A stretch of 64,000 nucleotides of DNA from Agrobacterium leguminum. GTDB taxonomy: Bacteria; Pseudomonadota; Alphaproteobacteria; Rhizobiales; Rhizobiaceae. The notes under the pieces are model-generated. The model was not told where the DNA came from, searched no databases, and was given only the letters and a program-made list of their open reading frames with translations. This document shows, piece by piece, positions 56,815 to 64,000 of the stretch (positions are counted from its first letter, which is position 1; each line of letters starts with the position of its first letter). The stretch covers positions 372,001 through 436,000 of the forward strand of contig NZ_JADQWB010000001.1 of the NCBI RefSeq assembly GCF_015704895.1. The letters run 5' to 3'. Both the position numbers and the translations under genes were made by a program.

Positions 56815-57639
56815 TCAGATATCGGCCCCGATAAGCTGGTCCATCAGGCGCGAGGGTTCGGAACACCCTGCTTCTCCCACCACACGCGCCGGCACGCCGG
56901 CAACGGTCGTCTTGGGCGGAACCGGCTTCAGCACCACCGAACCGGCAGCGATGCGCGAGCAGCTGCCGATCTCGATATTGCCGAGGATTTTCGCCCCGGC
57001 CCCGATCATCACGCCGTTTCCGATCTTCGGATGGCGGTCCGCCCCTTCCTTGCCGGTGCCGCCGAGCGTGACGCCGTGAAGGATGGAGACGTTGTCGCCG
57101 ATCACCGCCGTCTCACCGACGACAAGCCCGGTGGCATGATCGAGGAAGATGCCCTTGCCGATGCGCGCGGCCGGATTGATATCCGTCTGGAAGATGCTCG
57201 AGGAGCGGCTTTGCAGATAAAACGCGAAGTCCTTGCGGCCCTTCTGCAGCAGCCAGTGGGCGAGCCTGTGGGTCTGGATGGCCTGGAAACCCTTGAAATA
57301 GAGGAGCGGCTCCATGAAGCGCGTGCAGGCGGGATCGCGGTCGTAAACGGCCTGAATGTCGACGCGCAGCACGCTCCCCCATTCCGGCCAGTCATCCAAC
57401 ATGTCCTGGAAGGTCTGGCGCAGAAGCACGGCCTGCATGTCGGGGTGATCGAGGAGTTCGCAGATACGGTAGATCACACATTCTTCGAGAGACCGGTGAT
57501 TGAGGATCGTCGAATAAAGGAAGGCCGAAAGCAGCGGGTCCTGCGCCGCGGCGCTGCGGGCTTCATTGAGCAGGCTGCCCCAGATGGGATCGACGATCGC
57601 CAGCTGTTCGGGCTGACGGGCCTCGGTACGTGCGACCAT
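56815..57639 (-). CDS. cysE: Serine O-acetyltransferase
   Basis: CysE acetylates serine from acetyl-CoA, the entry step to cysteine. The 274-aa protein has an N-terminal helical domain (DPIWGSLLNEARSAAAQDPL) and C-terminal hexapeptide repeats: GKGIFLDHATGLVVGETAVI with the catalytic Asp-His, then GDNVSILHGVTLGGTGKEG. The tail after the repeats is short. DUF3126 follows. Confidence 0.96.
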   Translation of the reverse strand: MVARTEARQPEQLAIVDPIWGSLLNEARSAAAQDPLLSAFLYSTILNHRSLEECVIYRICELLDHPDMQAVLLRQTFQDMLDDWPEWGSVLRVDIQAVYDRDPACTRFMEPLLYFKGFQAIQTHRLAHWLLQKGRKDFAFYLQSRSSSIFQTDINPAARIGKGIFLDHATGLVVGETAVIGDNVSILHGVTLGGTGKEGADRHPKIGNGVMIGAGAKILGNIEIGSCSRIAAGSVVLKPVPPKTTVAGVPARVVGEAGCSEPSRLMDQLIGADI

Positions 57640-57839
57640 GAATGGTCTCCTCGTTTGCAGTGGTCGTTCTTTATACAGAAAAAGACGTGCATTAGAAATG
57701 GGATTCGAATGACGACTTTAAAGGCGGCAAGGCTTCAGTTTTTCTTCATGCAGCATGAAAAACCGTTTCTTGCCGTCCTCAGCGTTGGCGCATTTCCGGA
57801 CGGAAAACCGGGCTCCGCTTTTCCCGAAAATGCTCCGGG

Positions 57840-58625
57840 TCAAAGCGAGCGGTAAAATTCCAGCACCGCCGCCTTGAACACCCGGTCGCCGACGGCCAGC
57901 ATGTGGTCGCGGCCGGGAATATCGATGGCCCGCGCATGCGGCATGATCGCGGCAAGCTCCGCACCGGAACCGGCGATATCGTCCTTCGTTCCAACCGCGA
58001 TCAGCGTCGGCGCATCGATTTTCTCAGCCTGTTCGCGCGTGACGAGAACCCGCGACGTCTCGATACAGGCGGCAAGCGCCAGCCGGTCGCTTTTCGTCTG
58101 GTCGGCGAAGGCACGGAACATGCGGCCGCGCTCATGGGTGACGACATCGAGCGAAGGTGCGAGAAGCGCCTCGGCAATCGGATCCCAGTCGCCGACACCT
58201 TCGACCATGCCGATGCCGAGACCGCCGAAGACCAGCGAACGCACGCGCTCCGGATGCGCCATGGCCAGAAAGGCGGAAATGCGCGCGCCCATGGAATAGC
58301 CCATCACATGCGCTTCGGCGATGCCGAGATGGTTGAGCAGCGCCACCGCATCCCCGGCCATGACGGGCGGATAATAGGCTTCGGAATCGTGCGGCTTGTC
58401 GCTTGCGCCGTGGCCGCGATTATCGATGGCGATCACCCGGTAGCCCGCTTCGCCCAGCGTCTTCAACCAGCCGGGATGCACCCAGTTGACATTGGCGCTG
58501 GAGGCGAAGCCGTGGATCAGCAGAACCGGTTCGCCCGCCGGATCGCCCTCGTCGAAATAGGCAAGGCGAAGGCCGTCATGGGAAAAATCGGAAAACTGCG
58601 GCGTGTTGAGATTCATCAAGGACAT
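57840..58625 (-). CDS. Alpha/beta hydrolase
   Basis: The 261-aa protein has the alpha/beta hydrolase fold with oxyanion-hole motif VLLIHGFASS, DNRGHGASDKP, and nucleophile Ser111 in VMGYSMGARISAF. The catalytic His is in IPGRDHMLAVG near the C-terminus. Its substrate is unknown; this group includes esterases and lactonases. Confidence 0.9.
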   Translation of the reverse strand: MSLMNLNTPQFSDFSHDGLRLAYFDEGDPAGEPVLLIHGFASSANVNWVHPGWLKTLGEAGYRVIAIDNRGHGASDKPHDSEAYYPPVMAGDAVALLNHLGIAEAHVMGYSMGARISAFLAMAHPERVRSLVFGGLGIGMVEGVGDWDPIAEALLAPSLDVVTHERGRMFRAFADQTKSDRLALAACIETSRVLVTREQAEKIDAPTLIAVGTKDDIAGSGAELAAIMPHARAIDIPGRDHMLAVGDRVFKAAVLEFYRSL

Positions 58626-58786
58626 CCTTTTTGCCGGACCATATGGCAGGAATTAGCAATGTTGAACATGTTTTGCTGACGATTTTTATGGAGATGCAAT
58701 GCGTTTGAGGCTACATATCCGCAACGACGAGCCGGCACGCGAAGACGGATTGCGGCTCGATAACGATATTGCATTTGGAGACGAAC

Positions 58787-59032
58787 ATGGCCGGGCATTC
58801 CATTCCCCACTTCCAGAACGATGGCGGACACCGCATGATCGAGATCGGCGTCAAGGAATTCATGTGCACCGGCGCTTCCGTGCCCTACGATCATCCGCAT
58901 ATCTTCATCGATATGGGCGACGACAACGAGAAGGTCTGTTCCTACTGCTCCACCCTTTACCGCTACAATCCGTCGCTGAAGGCCGAGCAGACCAATCCTC
59001 CGGGCTGCGTCTTCCATGTGAAGGCCGCCTGA
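58787..59032 (+). CDS. Zinc-finger zf-CHCC protein, NDUFS6-like
   Basis: The 81-aa protein ends with a CHCC zinc-binding domain: FMCTGASVPYDHPHIFIDMG and KVCSYCSTLYRYNP supply Cys, His, Cys and Cys. It is homologous to NDUFS6, an accessory subunit of complex I that is present in alphaproteobacteria and mitochondria. TTGGAG precedes ATG 58787. An FAD monooxygenase gene follows 30 bases later. Confidence 0.88.
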   Translation: MAGHSIPHFQNDGGHRMIEIGVKEFMCTGASVPYDHPHIFIDMGDDNEKVCSYCSTLYRYNPSLKAEQTNPPGCVFHVKAA

Positions 59033-59062
59033 CCTTCCACTTTTCCTGATCGGGGCGCACCA

Positions 59063-60244
59063 ATGCCCATCAAATCCGTAGCCATTGTCGGTGCCGGCAT
59101 CGCCGGTCTCACCGCTGCCCTTTCCTTTGCCCGGTACGGTATCGACTGTGACATCATCGAGCAGGCCGGTGAGCTGACGGAAGTGGGCGCAGGCCTGCAA
59201 CTCTCGCCCAATGCCGCCCGCATTCTCGCCGAACTCGGCGTGCTGCCGGAAATCGAAGCGCGCTGGACCGAACCGGTCAGCGTCGAACTCGCCTCCGGAA
59301 AATCGCTCGCCACGCTGCTCTCGCTGCCGATGGGCGCGGTGGCGCGCACACGCTGGGGCGCACCCTATGGCGTGCTGCACCGCTCGACGCTGCAGAATGC
59401 GCTTCTCCAGGCGGTGACACGCAACCCGCTCTGCCGCCTGCATCTCGGCAAGCGCATTGAAAACGCGACGGTGGATGTGATTGCCGCAACCACCTTCCGT
59501 GACCATGATCTGATCGTCGGCGCGGACGGCGTCTGGTCGGCGGCCCGCTTCGCGGTCCCTTCCGCCCCCACAGCCACCTTCTCCGGCAATATTGCCTGGC
59601 GCTTCACCGTTGCCGCAAACGATGTGCCGTCAGCCATCAACAAAAGCGCCGTGACCGCCTATCTCGGTTCCGGCGGCCATATCGTCGCTTATCCGCTGAA
59701 GGAAGTCGGCGGCTTCAACATTGTCGCCATCGCGCTCGGTGCCGATCCCGGCGCAACCTGGCGGGCGGAATCGAGCGGGCGGCAGAAAGCCATGCTGCTG
59801 GAACAGTTTCGCGGCTTCAGCCCGGATATCGTCCGATTGCTCGATTCGTCTGAAAATCCCACCTTCTGGCCGCTCTATCAGGCCGGCCCGGGCCGCTGGC
59901 ACAATGGCCGCGACACGGTGCTGATCGGCGATGCGGCGCATGCCATGATGCCCTTCGCCGCACAGGGCGCGGCCATGGCGATAGAGGATGCTTTCGAACT
60001 TGCGGGGGCGACGGCAGGCGGCAACGCCGAAAAGCCCCTGCCCTTGCCGCAGGCCCTTGCCAGCTTTGAGGCACTGCGCCTGCCGCGCATAGAAAAGGCC
60101 CGCAAGCGGGCCTCTCTCAATCGTTTTGCCTATCACGCCACAGGCCCGGTGCGTATTGCGCGGGACTTCGTGTTTTCCACGCGTCCCACCGACGCCTTCC
60201 TGAAGGACTTCGACTGGCTCTACGGCTATCGCGCCAAAGGCTGA
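59063..60244 (+). CDS. FAD-dependent monooxygenase, salicylate hydroxylase-like
   Basis: The 393-aa protein is a group A flavoprotein monooxygenase. The ADP-binding motif is VAIVGAGIAGLTAALSFARY, the DG motif is DHDLIVGADGVWSAAR, and the GD motif is VLIGDAAHAMMPFAAQGAAM. Such enzymes hydroxylate aromatic rings or act in ubiquinone synthesis; the substrate cannot be fixed. It appears co-transcribed with the zf-CHCC gene. Confidence 0.9.
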   Translation: MPIKSVAIVGAGIAGLTAALSFARYGIDCDIIEQAGELTEVGAGLQLSPNAARILAELGVLPEIEARWTEPVSVELASGKSLATLLSLPMGAVARTRWGAPYGVLHRSTLQNALLQAVTRNPLCRLHLGKRIENATVDVIAATTFRDHDLIVGADGVWSAARFAVPSAPTATFSGNIAWRFTVAANDVPSAINKSAVTAYLGSGGHIVAYPLKEVGGFNIVAIALGADPGATWRAESSGRQKAMLLEQFRGFSPDIVRLLDSSENPTFWPLYQAGPGRWHNGRDTVLIGDAAHAMMPFAAQGAAMAIEDAFELAGATAGGNAEKPLPLPQALASFEALRLPRIEKARKRASLNRFAYHATGPVRIARDFVFSTRPTDAFLKDFDWLYGYRAKG

Positions 60245-60246
60245 GG

Positions 60247-61434
60247 TCAAACCCCGGCCGCTGCCGCAAACCCGGCCTCGAGGTCCTTCTTGAGATCGGC
60301 GATATCCTCAAGCCCGATCTGCAGGCGGATCACCGGCCCTTCCGACGGGCCCTTGGCAATGGTTCTGTCGACAAGCGAGACCGAAACGGCAAGCGATTCG
60401 TATCCGCCCCAGGAATAGCCGAGCCCGAAGAAGGTCAGCGCATTCAGGAAGGCGGCCGCCGCCTGCTTGTATTTGCCCTCTTCCGCCTTCAGCACGAAGG
60501 AGAAGACACCGCTTGCGCCCTTGAAATCGCGCTTCCAGAGTTCGTGCCCGGCAAAGCTCGGCAGTGCCGGATGCAGCACACGGACGACGTCGTCACGGCT
60601 CTCCAGCCATGTGGCGATATCGAGCGCGCTTTTCTGGTGGTGCTCCAGCCTTATTCCCATGGTGCGCATGCCGCGCAGGATCTGGTACGCATCGTCGGAG
60701 GTGACGCAGATGCCGAGATTGGTATTGGCCTGATAAAGCGCCTTCCAGTGCTTTTCATTGGCCGAAACGAAGCCCATCAGCACATCCGAATGACCCGAAG
60801 GATATTTGGTGGCGGCGTGAATGGAGACATCGACGCCGAAATCGAGCGGCTTGAAATAAAGCGGCGTCGCCCAGGTATTGTCCATCGTCACCACGCAATC
60901 ATGCCGGTGAGCGATATCCGTGATCAGCCTTACATCCTGAATCTCGAAGGTGTTGGAGCCCGGCGCTTCCAGATGCACCAGCTTGGTGTTCGGCCGAATG
61001 AGAGCCTCAATGCCCTCCCCGATTGCCGGGTCGTAATATTCCACCTCGACACCGAGCTTCTTAAGCATCGTATTGCAGAAACGGCGCGTCGGAAAATAGA
61101 CGGAATCGACGATCAGCGCATGATCGCCGGCGCCGAGATAGGCAAGGAACGGCACGGTGATGGCCGCAAGGCCCGAGGGCACGAGAATGGTTCCGGCAGA
61201 CCCTTCCAGTTCGTTGACGAGATTACACAAAGCATCCGTCGTCGGCGTGCCGTGGGTGCCATAGGTATATTTCTGGTTTTCGGTCGAAAGCGTCTCCGCG
61301 TCGGGAAAAAGCACGGTCGAACCGCGCACGATGGGCGGATTGACGAAACCGAAACAGTCCGCGGGATCGTTGCCGCCATGGGTCAAGCGCGTATTCACAC
61401 CTGCGGCGGAAAGCAGGTCATTTGTCTTGGTCAT
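60247..61434 (-). CDS. metC: Cystathionine beta-lyase
   Basis: MetC is a PLP enzyme that cleaves cystathionine to homocysteine, pyruvate and ammonia in methionine synthesis. The 395-aa protein binds PLP at Lys210 in HAATKYPSGHSDVLMGF and has the family segments YTYGTHGTPTTDALCNLVNE and DNTWATPLYFKPLDFGVDVS. It converges on the monooxygenase gene with 2 bases between stops and diverges from aapJ. Confidence 0.94.
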   Translation of the reverse strand: MTKTNDLLSAAGVNTRLTHGGNDPADCFGFVNPPIVRGSTVLFPDAETLSTENQKYTYGTHGTPTTDALCNLVNELEGSAGTILVPSGLAAITVPFLAYLGAGDHALIVDSVYFPTRRFCNTMLKKLGVEVEYYDPAIGEGIEALIRPNTKLVHLEAPGSNTFEIQDVRLITDIAHRHDCVVTMDNTWATPLYFKPLDFGVDVSIHAATKYPSGHSDVLMGFVSANEKHWKALYQANTNLGICVTSDDAYQILRGMRTMGIRLEHHQKSALDIATWLESRDDVVRVLHPALPSFAGHELWKRDFKGASGVFSFVLKAEEGKYKQAAAAFLNALTFFGLGYSWGGYESLAVSVSLVDRTIAKGPSEGPVIRLQIGLEDIADLKKDLEAGFAAAAGV

Positions 61435-61810
61435 TTCAGATCAGCTTTCGAAGGAACATTGACGCGTGCGACAATGCTAAGACCGCAGCGCAAGGTCAAG
61501 TCCCGCAGGGACGCCTGAGCAGGTCGGATTGATCCATCGCCAACCAGAATACAAGAAGTATACAAATACTGTGCAAGTGCAAATTTCCGCAAAAATATGC
61601 TTATATTTTCACCCTTTGCACACTTCCCGACCAAAATTTGGAAAATTCCGTTTTATAGGCACAATTATTGCCCGCACGTCTTGACCCCGCTGCCAATTGT
61701 GATTGTGATAGAAAAAGCGGATCGAAAAAGATCTCGCTGAAGGGGGAGCTGGGGAAGACAAACATGCCGGTCCCCTTCCAAGTGACGATAACAAACAAAG
61801 GTTGGGAAAA
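61435..61810. other. Divergent promoter region, metC and aapJ
   Basis: No gene is seen in these 376 bases. The middle is AT-rich. A sigma-54-like element at 61657-61671 points to aapJ. For metC, TTGACC and CATTGT separated by 17 bases on the minus strand, near 61467-61495, could be a sigma-70 promoter. I did not recognise a SAM riboswitch. Confidence 0.5.
61657..61671 (+). promoter_or_regulatory. Candidate sigma-54 promoter of aapJ
   Basis: AGGCACAATTATTGC matches the sigma-54 pattern TGGCAC-N5-TTGC with one mismatch and exactly 10 bases between the invariant GG and GC. It would start transcription roughly 125-130 bases before aapJ. The aap operon of rhizobia is known to respond to nitrogen through NtrC. 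Confidence 0.6.
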
Positions 61811-62833
61811 ATGAAAAAGGCAATTCTGTCAGCCGCCATCGGCGCAGCAGTTTTGGGAGGAGCCTCGGTCGCTTCGGCTGCGACGCTTCAGGATGTGAAG
61901 GGAAAAGGTTTCGTCACCTGCGGCGTCAGCGCGGGCATTCCGGGATTTTCCAATCCCGATGACAAGGGCGAATGGTCCGGTATCGACGTGGACTATTGCC
62001 GTGGTATTGCCACCGCGGTTTTCGGTGATCCTTCGAAAGCCAAGTTCGTCGCCCTTTCGAGCAAGGACCGCTTCCCGGCTCTCCAGTCCGGTGAAGTCGA
62101 TGTTCTGACCCGTAACACCACCTGGACGATCAGCCGCGACACGTCGCTCGGCTTCAACTTCCGCACCGTCAACTATTATGACGGCCAGGGCTTCATCGCC
62201 AAGAAGAGCCTTAACGTGAAGTCCGCTCTCGAGCTCTCCGGCGCCGCCGTCTGCGTTCAGACCGGCACGACCACCGAGCTCAACCTGGCCGACTACTTCA
62301 AGACCAACAATCTGCAGTACAACCCGGTCGTTTTCGAAAAGGAATCCGACGCAACCTCCGCTTATGATTCGGGCCGTTGCGACGTTTACACCACCGACCA
62401 GTCGGGTCTCTATGCAATCCGTCTGAAGCTGAAGAACCCGGACGAAAACGTCGTTCTGCCGGAAGTCATCTCCAAGGAGCCGCTTGGCCCGGCCGTTCGC
62501 CAGGGTGACGACCAGTGGTTCGACATCGTGACCTGGGTTCACTATGCGATGGTCAACGCCGAAGAGCTTGGCGTCACCTCCAAGAATGTCGATGAGCAGA
62601 AGAACAGCGCCAATCCGGACGTGAAGCGCCTGCTCGGCACGGAAGAAGGCACCAAGATCGGTACCGATCTCGGCGTGACCAACGACTGGGCCTACAACAT
62701 CATCAAGCTGGTGGGTAACTACGGCGAAGTCTTCGACCGCAACGTCGGCGCTGGCTCCCCGCTGAAGATCGAGCGTGGCCAGAACGCGCTGTGGACCAAG
62801 GGCGGCCTGCAATACGCACCGCCGGTCCGTTGA
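61811..62833 (+). CDS. aapJ: General L-amino acid ABC transporter substrate-binding protein
   Basis: AapJ captures a broad range of L-amino acids in the periplasm for the Aap importer. The 340-aa protein has a signal peptide with cleavage after SASA (MKKAILSAAIGAAVLGGASV), then LQDVKGKGFVTCGVSAGIPG, and RFPALQSGEVDVLTRNTTWT typical of polar amino acid binders. The ATG at 61811 is preceded by GGGAAAA; TTG 61802 is less likely. aapQ follows. Confidence 0.96.
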   Translation: MKKAILSAAIGAAVLGGASVASAATLQDVKGKGFVTCGVSAGIPGFSNPDDKGEWSGIDVDYCRGIATAVFGDPSKAKFVALSSKDRFPALQSGEVDVLTRNTTWTISRDTSLGFNFRTVNYYDGQGFIAKKSLNVKSALELSGAAVCVQTGTTTELNLADYFKTNNLQYNPVVFEKESDATSAYDSGRCDVYTTDQSGLYAIRLKLKNPDENVVLPEVISKEPLGPAVRQGDDQWFDIVTWVHYAMVNAEELGVTSKNVDEQKNSANPDVKRLLGTEEGTKIGTDLGVTNDWAYNIIKLVGNYGEVFDRNVGAGSPLKIERGQNALWTKGGLQYAPPVR

Positions 62834-62939
62834 TCGGCCCCATTACCGGCTAGATCATAAGGAGGCTGGGCAACGCCCGGCCTCCGCTTCAAATTATATA
62901 AATAAGCTCGCAAAGAGCACATAAAAGGGAAAGGTGCCT

Positions 62940-64000
62940 ATGGCAGGCAACGCGGTCAGTTCGCAACGATCGCGCGCGCAAAGCGCGTCGTCACTTATCT
63001 ACGATCCACGCATACGCGGCATTTTCTATCAGGTCCTGACAGTCGTCGTCCTGGCCGCCTTCGTCTGGATCATCGTGACGAATACGATCACCAATCTTCA
63101 ACGGTCAAACATCTCGTCCGGCTTCGGCTTCCTCAACGGAAGAGCCGGTTTCGATATCGGCCAGTCGTTAATCGCTTATACCAGCGATGCGACCTATGGC
63201 CGGGCATTGCTCGTTGGCATTCTCAACACGATCCAGGTTGCGTTTTTCGGCATCATCGCCGCCTCGATCATCGGTTTCATCGTCGGCATCGCCCGGCTGT
63301 CCAACAACTGGCTGATTTCGAAACTCGCGCAGGCCTATGTGGAAATCTTCCGCAACATCCCGCCGCTGCTCGTCATCTTCTTCTGGTACAAGGGCGTCAT
63401 CTCGGTTCTGCCGCAGGCGCGCGAGTCGCTCGAGCTTCCGCTTGGAACCTACCTCAACAATCGCGGCTTCTTCTTTCCCAAGCCGCTGTGGGGAGAAGGC
63501 ACCTGGCTCGTGCCGCTCGCTTTCCTCGTCGCCATCCTTCTCAGCGTCTTCGTTTACCGCTGGGCGAAGGCCAGACAGGAAAGAACCGGACAGCAGTTCC
63601 GCACCGGAATAACGGCGACGCTTCTCATCATCGGCCTGCCGCTGGCGACATTTCTGGCGCTCGGGGCACCGCTGACATTCGACTATCCGATTGCAGGGCG
63701 GTTCAATCTCTCGGGCGGCGCGGTCGTCGCACCTGAATTCATGTCGCTGTTCCTGGCGCTTTCCTTCTACACTGCCTCCTTTATCGCCGAAATCGTTCGC
63801 GGCGGCATCAAGGCCGTGGCGAAGGGGCAGACGGAAGCTGCGGATGCACTGGGACTTCGCTCCAGCACCACGACGCGCCTGATCGTCGTTCCGCAGGCGA
63901 TGCGCATCATCATCCCGCCGCTGACGAGCCAGTATCTCAACCTGACCAAGAACTCCTCGCTTGCGGTCGCTGTCGGCTTCGCCGACATCGTCTCGGTCGG
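62940..64000 (+). CDS. aapQ: General L-amino acid ABC transporter permease AapQ, partial
   Basis: The gene runs off the window end, leaving 353 codons. The product begins MAGNAVSSQRSRAQSASSLI, has hydrophobic helices (FYQVLTVVVLAAFVWIIVTN; LLVGILNTIQVAFFGIIAAS), and carries AYVEIFRNIPPLLVIFFWYK and the coupling loop EAADALGLRSSTTTRLIVVP of amino acid ABC permeases. A long inserted segment between helices, as in AapQ, separates these. AAGGGAAAGG precedes ATG 62940. aapM and aapP are expected next. Confidence 0.93.
   Translation, partial: MAGNAVSSQRSRAQSASSLIYDPRIRGIFYQVLTVVVLAAFVWIIVTNTITNLQRSNISSGFGFLNGRAGFDIGQSLIAYTSDATYGRALLVGILNTIQVAFFGIIAASIIGFIVGIARLSNNWLISKLAQAYVEIFRNIPPLLVIFFWYKGVISVLPQARESLELPLGTYLNNRGFFFPKPLWGEGTWLVPLAFLVAILLSVFVYRWAKARQERTGQQFRTGITATLLIIGLPLATFLALGAPLTFDYPIAGRFNLSGGAVVAPEFMSLFLALSFYTASFIAEIVRGGIKAVAKGQTEAADALGLRSSTTTRLIVVPQAMRIIIPPLTSQYLNLTKNSSLAVAVGFADIVSV

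Noticed and set aside
61435..61560. SAM-II riboswitch upstream of metC
   Set aside because: No pseudoknot-type SAM-II pattern was recognised; only promoter-like boxes are visible.

Overview
The window reads as ordinary chromosome of a GC-rich alphaproteobacterium of the family Rhizobiaceae, most likely the Agrobacterium tumefaciens/fabrum complex. This is inferred from the content: fixNOQP and fixGHIS (cbb3 oxidase), the aap amino-acid transporter, znuA opposite znuCB-zur, a fused SecDF, GTTC-N7-GTTC LexA boxes, and palindromic intergenic repeats typical of rhizobia. I see no phage, insertion sequence, CRISPR array or rRNA. There is one tRNA gene, tRNA-Leu(GAG).

Layout. 1-6.2 kb: gyrA, marC, an HPP/CBS membrane protein, a parDE-type toxin-antitoxin pair, and ssb. 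6.5-13.3 kb: uvrA, which shares an SOS-box region with ssb; an AT-richer orphan gene; a DUF72 protein; dusA; an FAH-family hydrolase with a gamma carbonic anhydrase. 13.3-16.6 kb: the zinc uptake locus, zur-znuB-znuC facing znuA across two candidate Zur boxes. 16.8-22.5 kb: a LacI regulator, a GH2 beta-mannosidase, an aldo/keto reductase and an RcnB-like protein. 22.5-24 kb: gnd.

24.1-33.2 kb: cbb3 oxidase structural genes (ccoNOQP) and assembly genes (ccoGHIS), each set behind a candidate FixK/FNR anaerobox. The two sets are split by a reversed pair of small genes and a palindromic repeat. ccoQ (50 aa) and ccoS (52 aa) were found by direct translation. 33.4-38.3 kb: cobP, an unexplained 500-base gap, two membrane proteins, a LiuR-like MerR regulator with a strong palindromic operator, and mgtE. 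38.7-41.8 kb: a compact operon of an FdhF/YdeP-type molybdoenzyme, a mini winged-helix protein and a peptide-deformylase-like protein that has lost key active-site residues. 41.8-46.8 kb: osmC, small membrane and lipoproteins, a PAS protein, tRNA-Leu, lipB, a zinc alcohol dehydrogenase and an EamA transporter.

46.9-51.7 kb: yajC-secDF followed by homologues of the mitochondrial complex I assembly factors NDUFAF3 and NDUFAF6. 51.9-56.4 kb: a DUF815 ATPase, glutathione-independent formaldehyde dehydrogenase, and a TetR/cytochrome P450 divergent pair with two identical operator-like palindromes. 56.5-64 kb: DUF3126, cysE, an alpha/beta hydrolase, a zf-CHCC (NDUFS6-like) protein, an FAD monooxygenase, metC, then aapJ and the start of aapQ behind a candidate sigma-54 promoter.

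Nothing here is clearly a wholly new system. The best leads are the degenerate deformylase operon, the twin TetR operators at the P450, the LiuR-like operator, the sigma-54 promoter at aapJ, the complex I assembly-factor neighbourhood, and the gap between cobP and the DUF599 gene.
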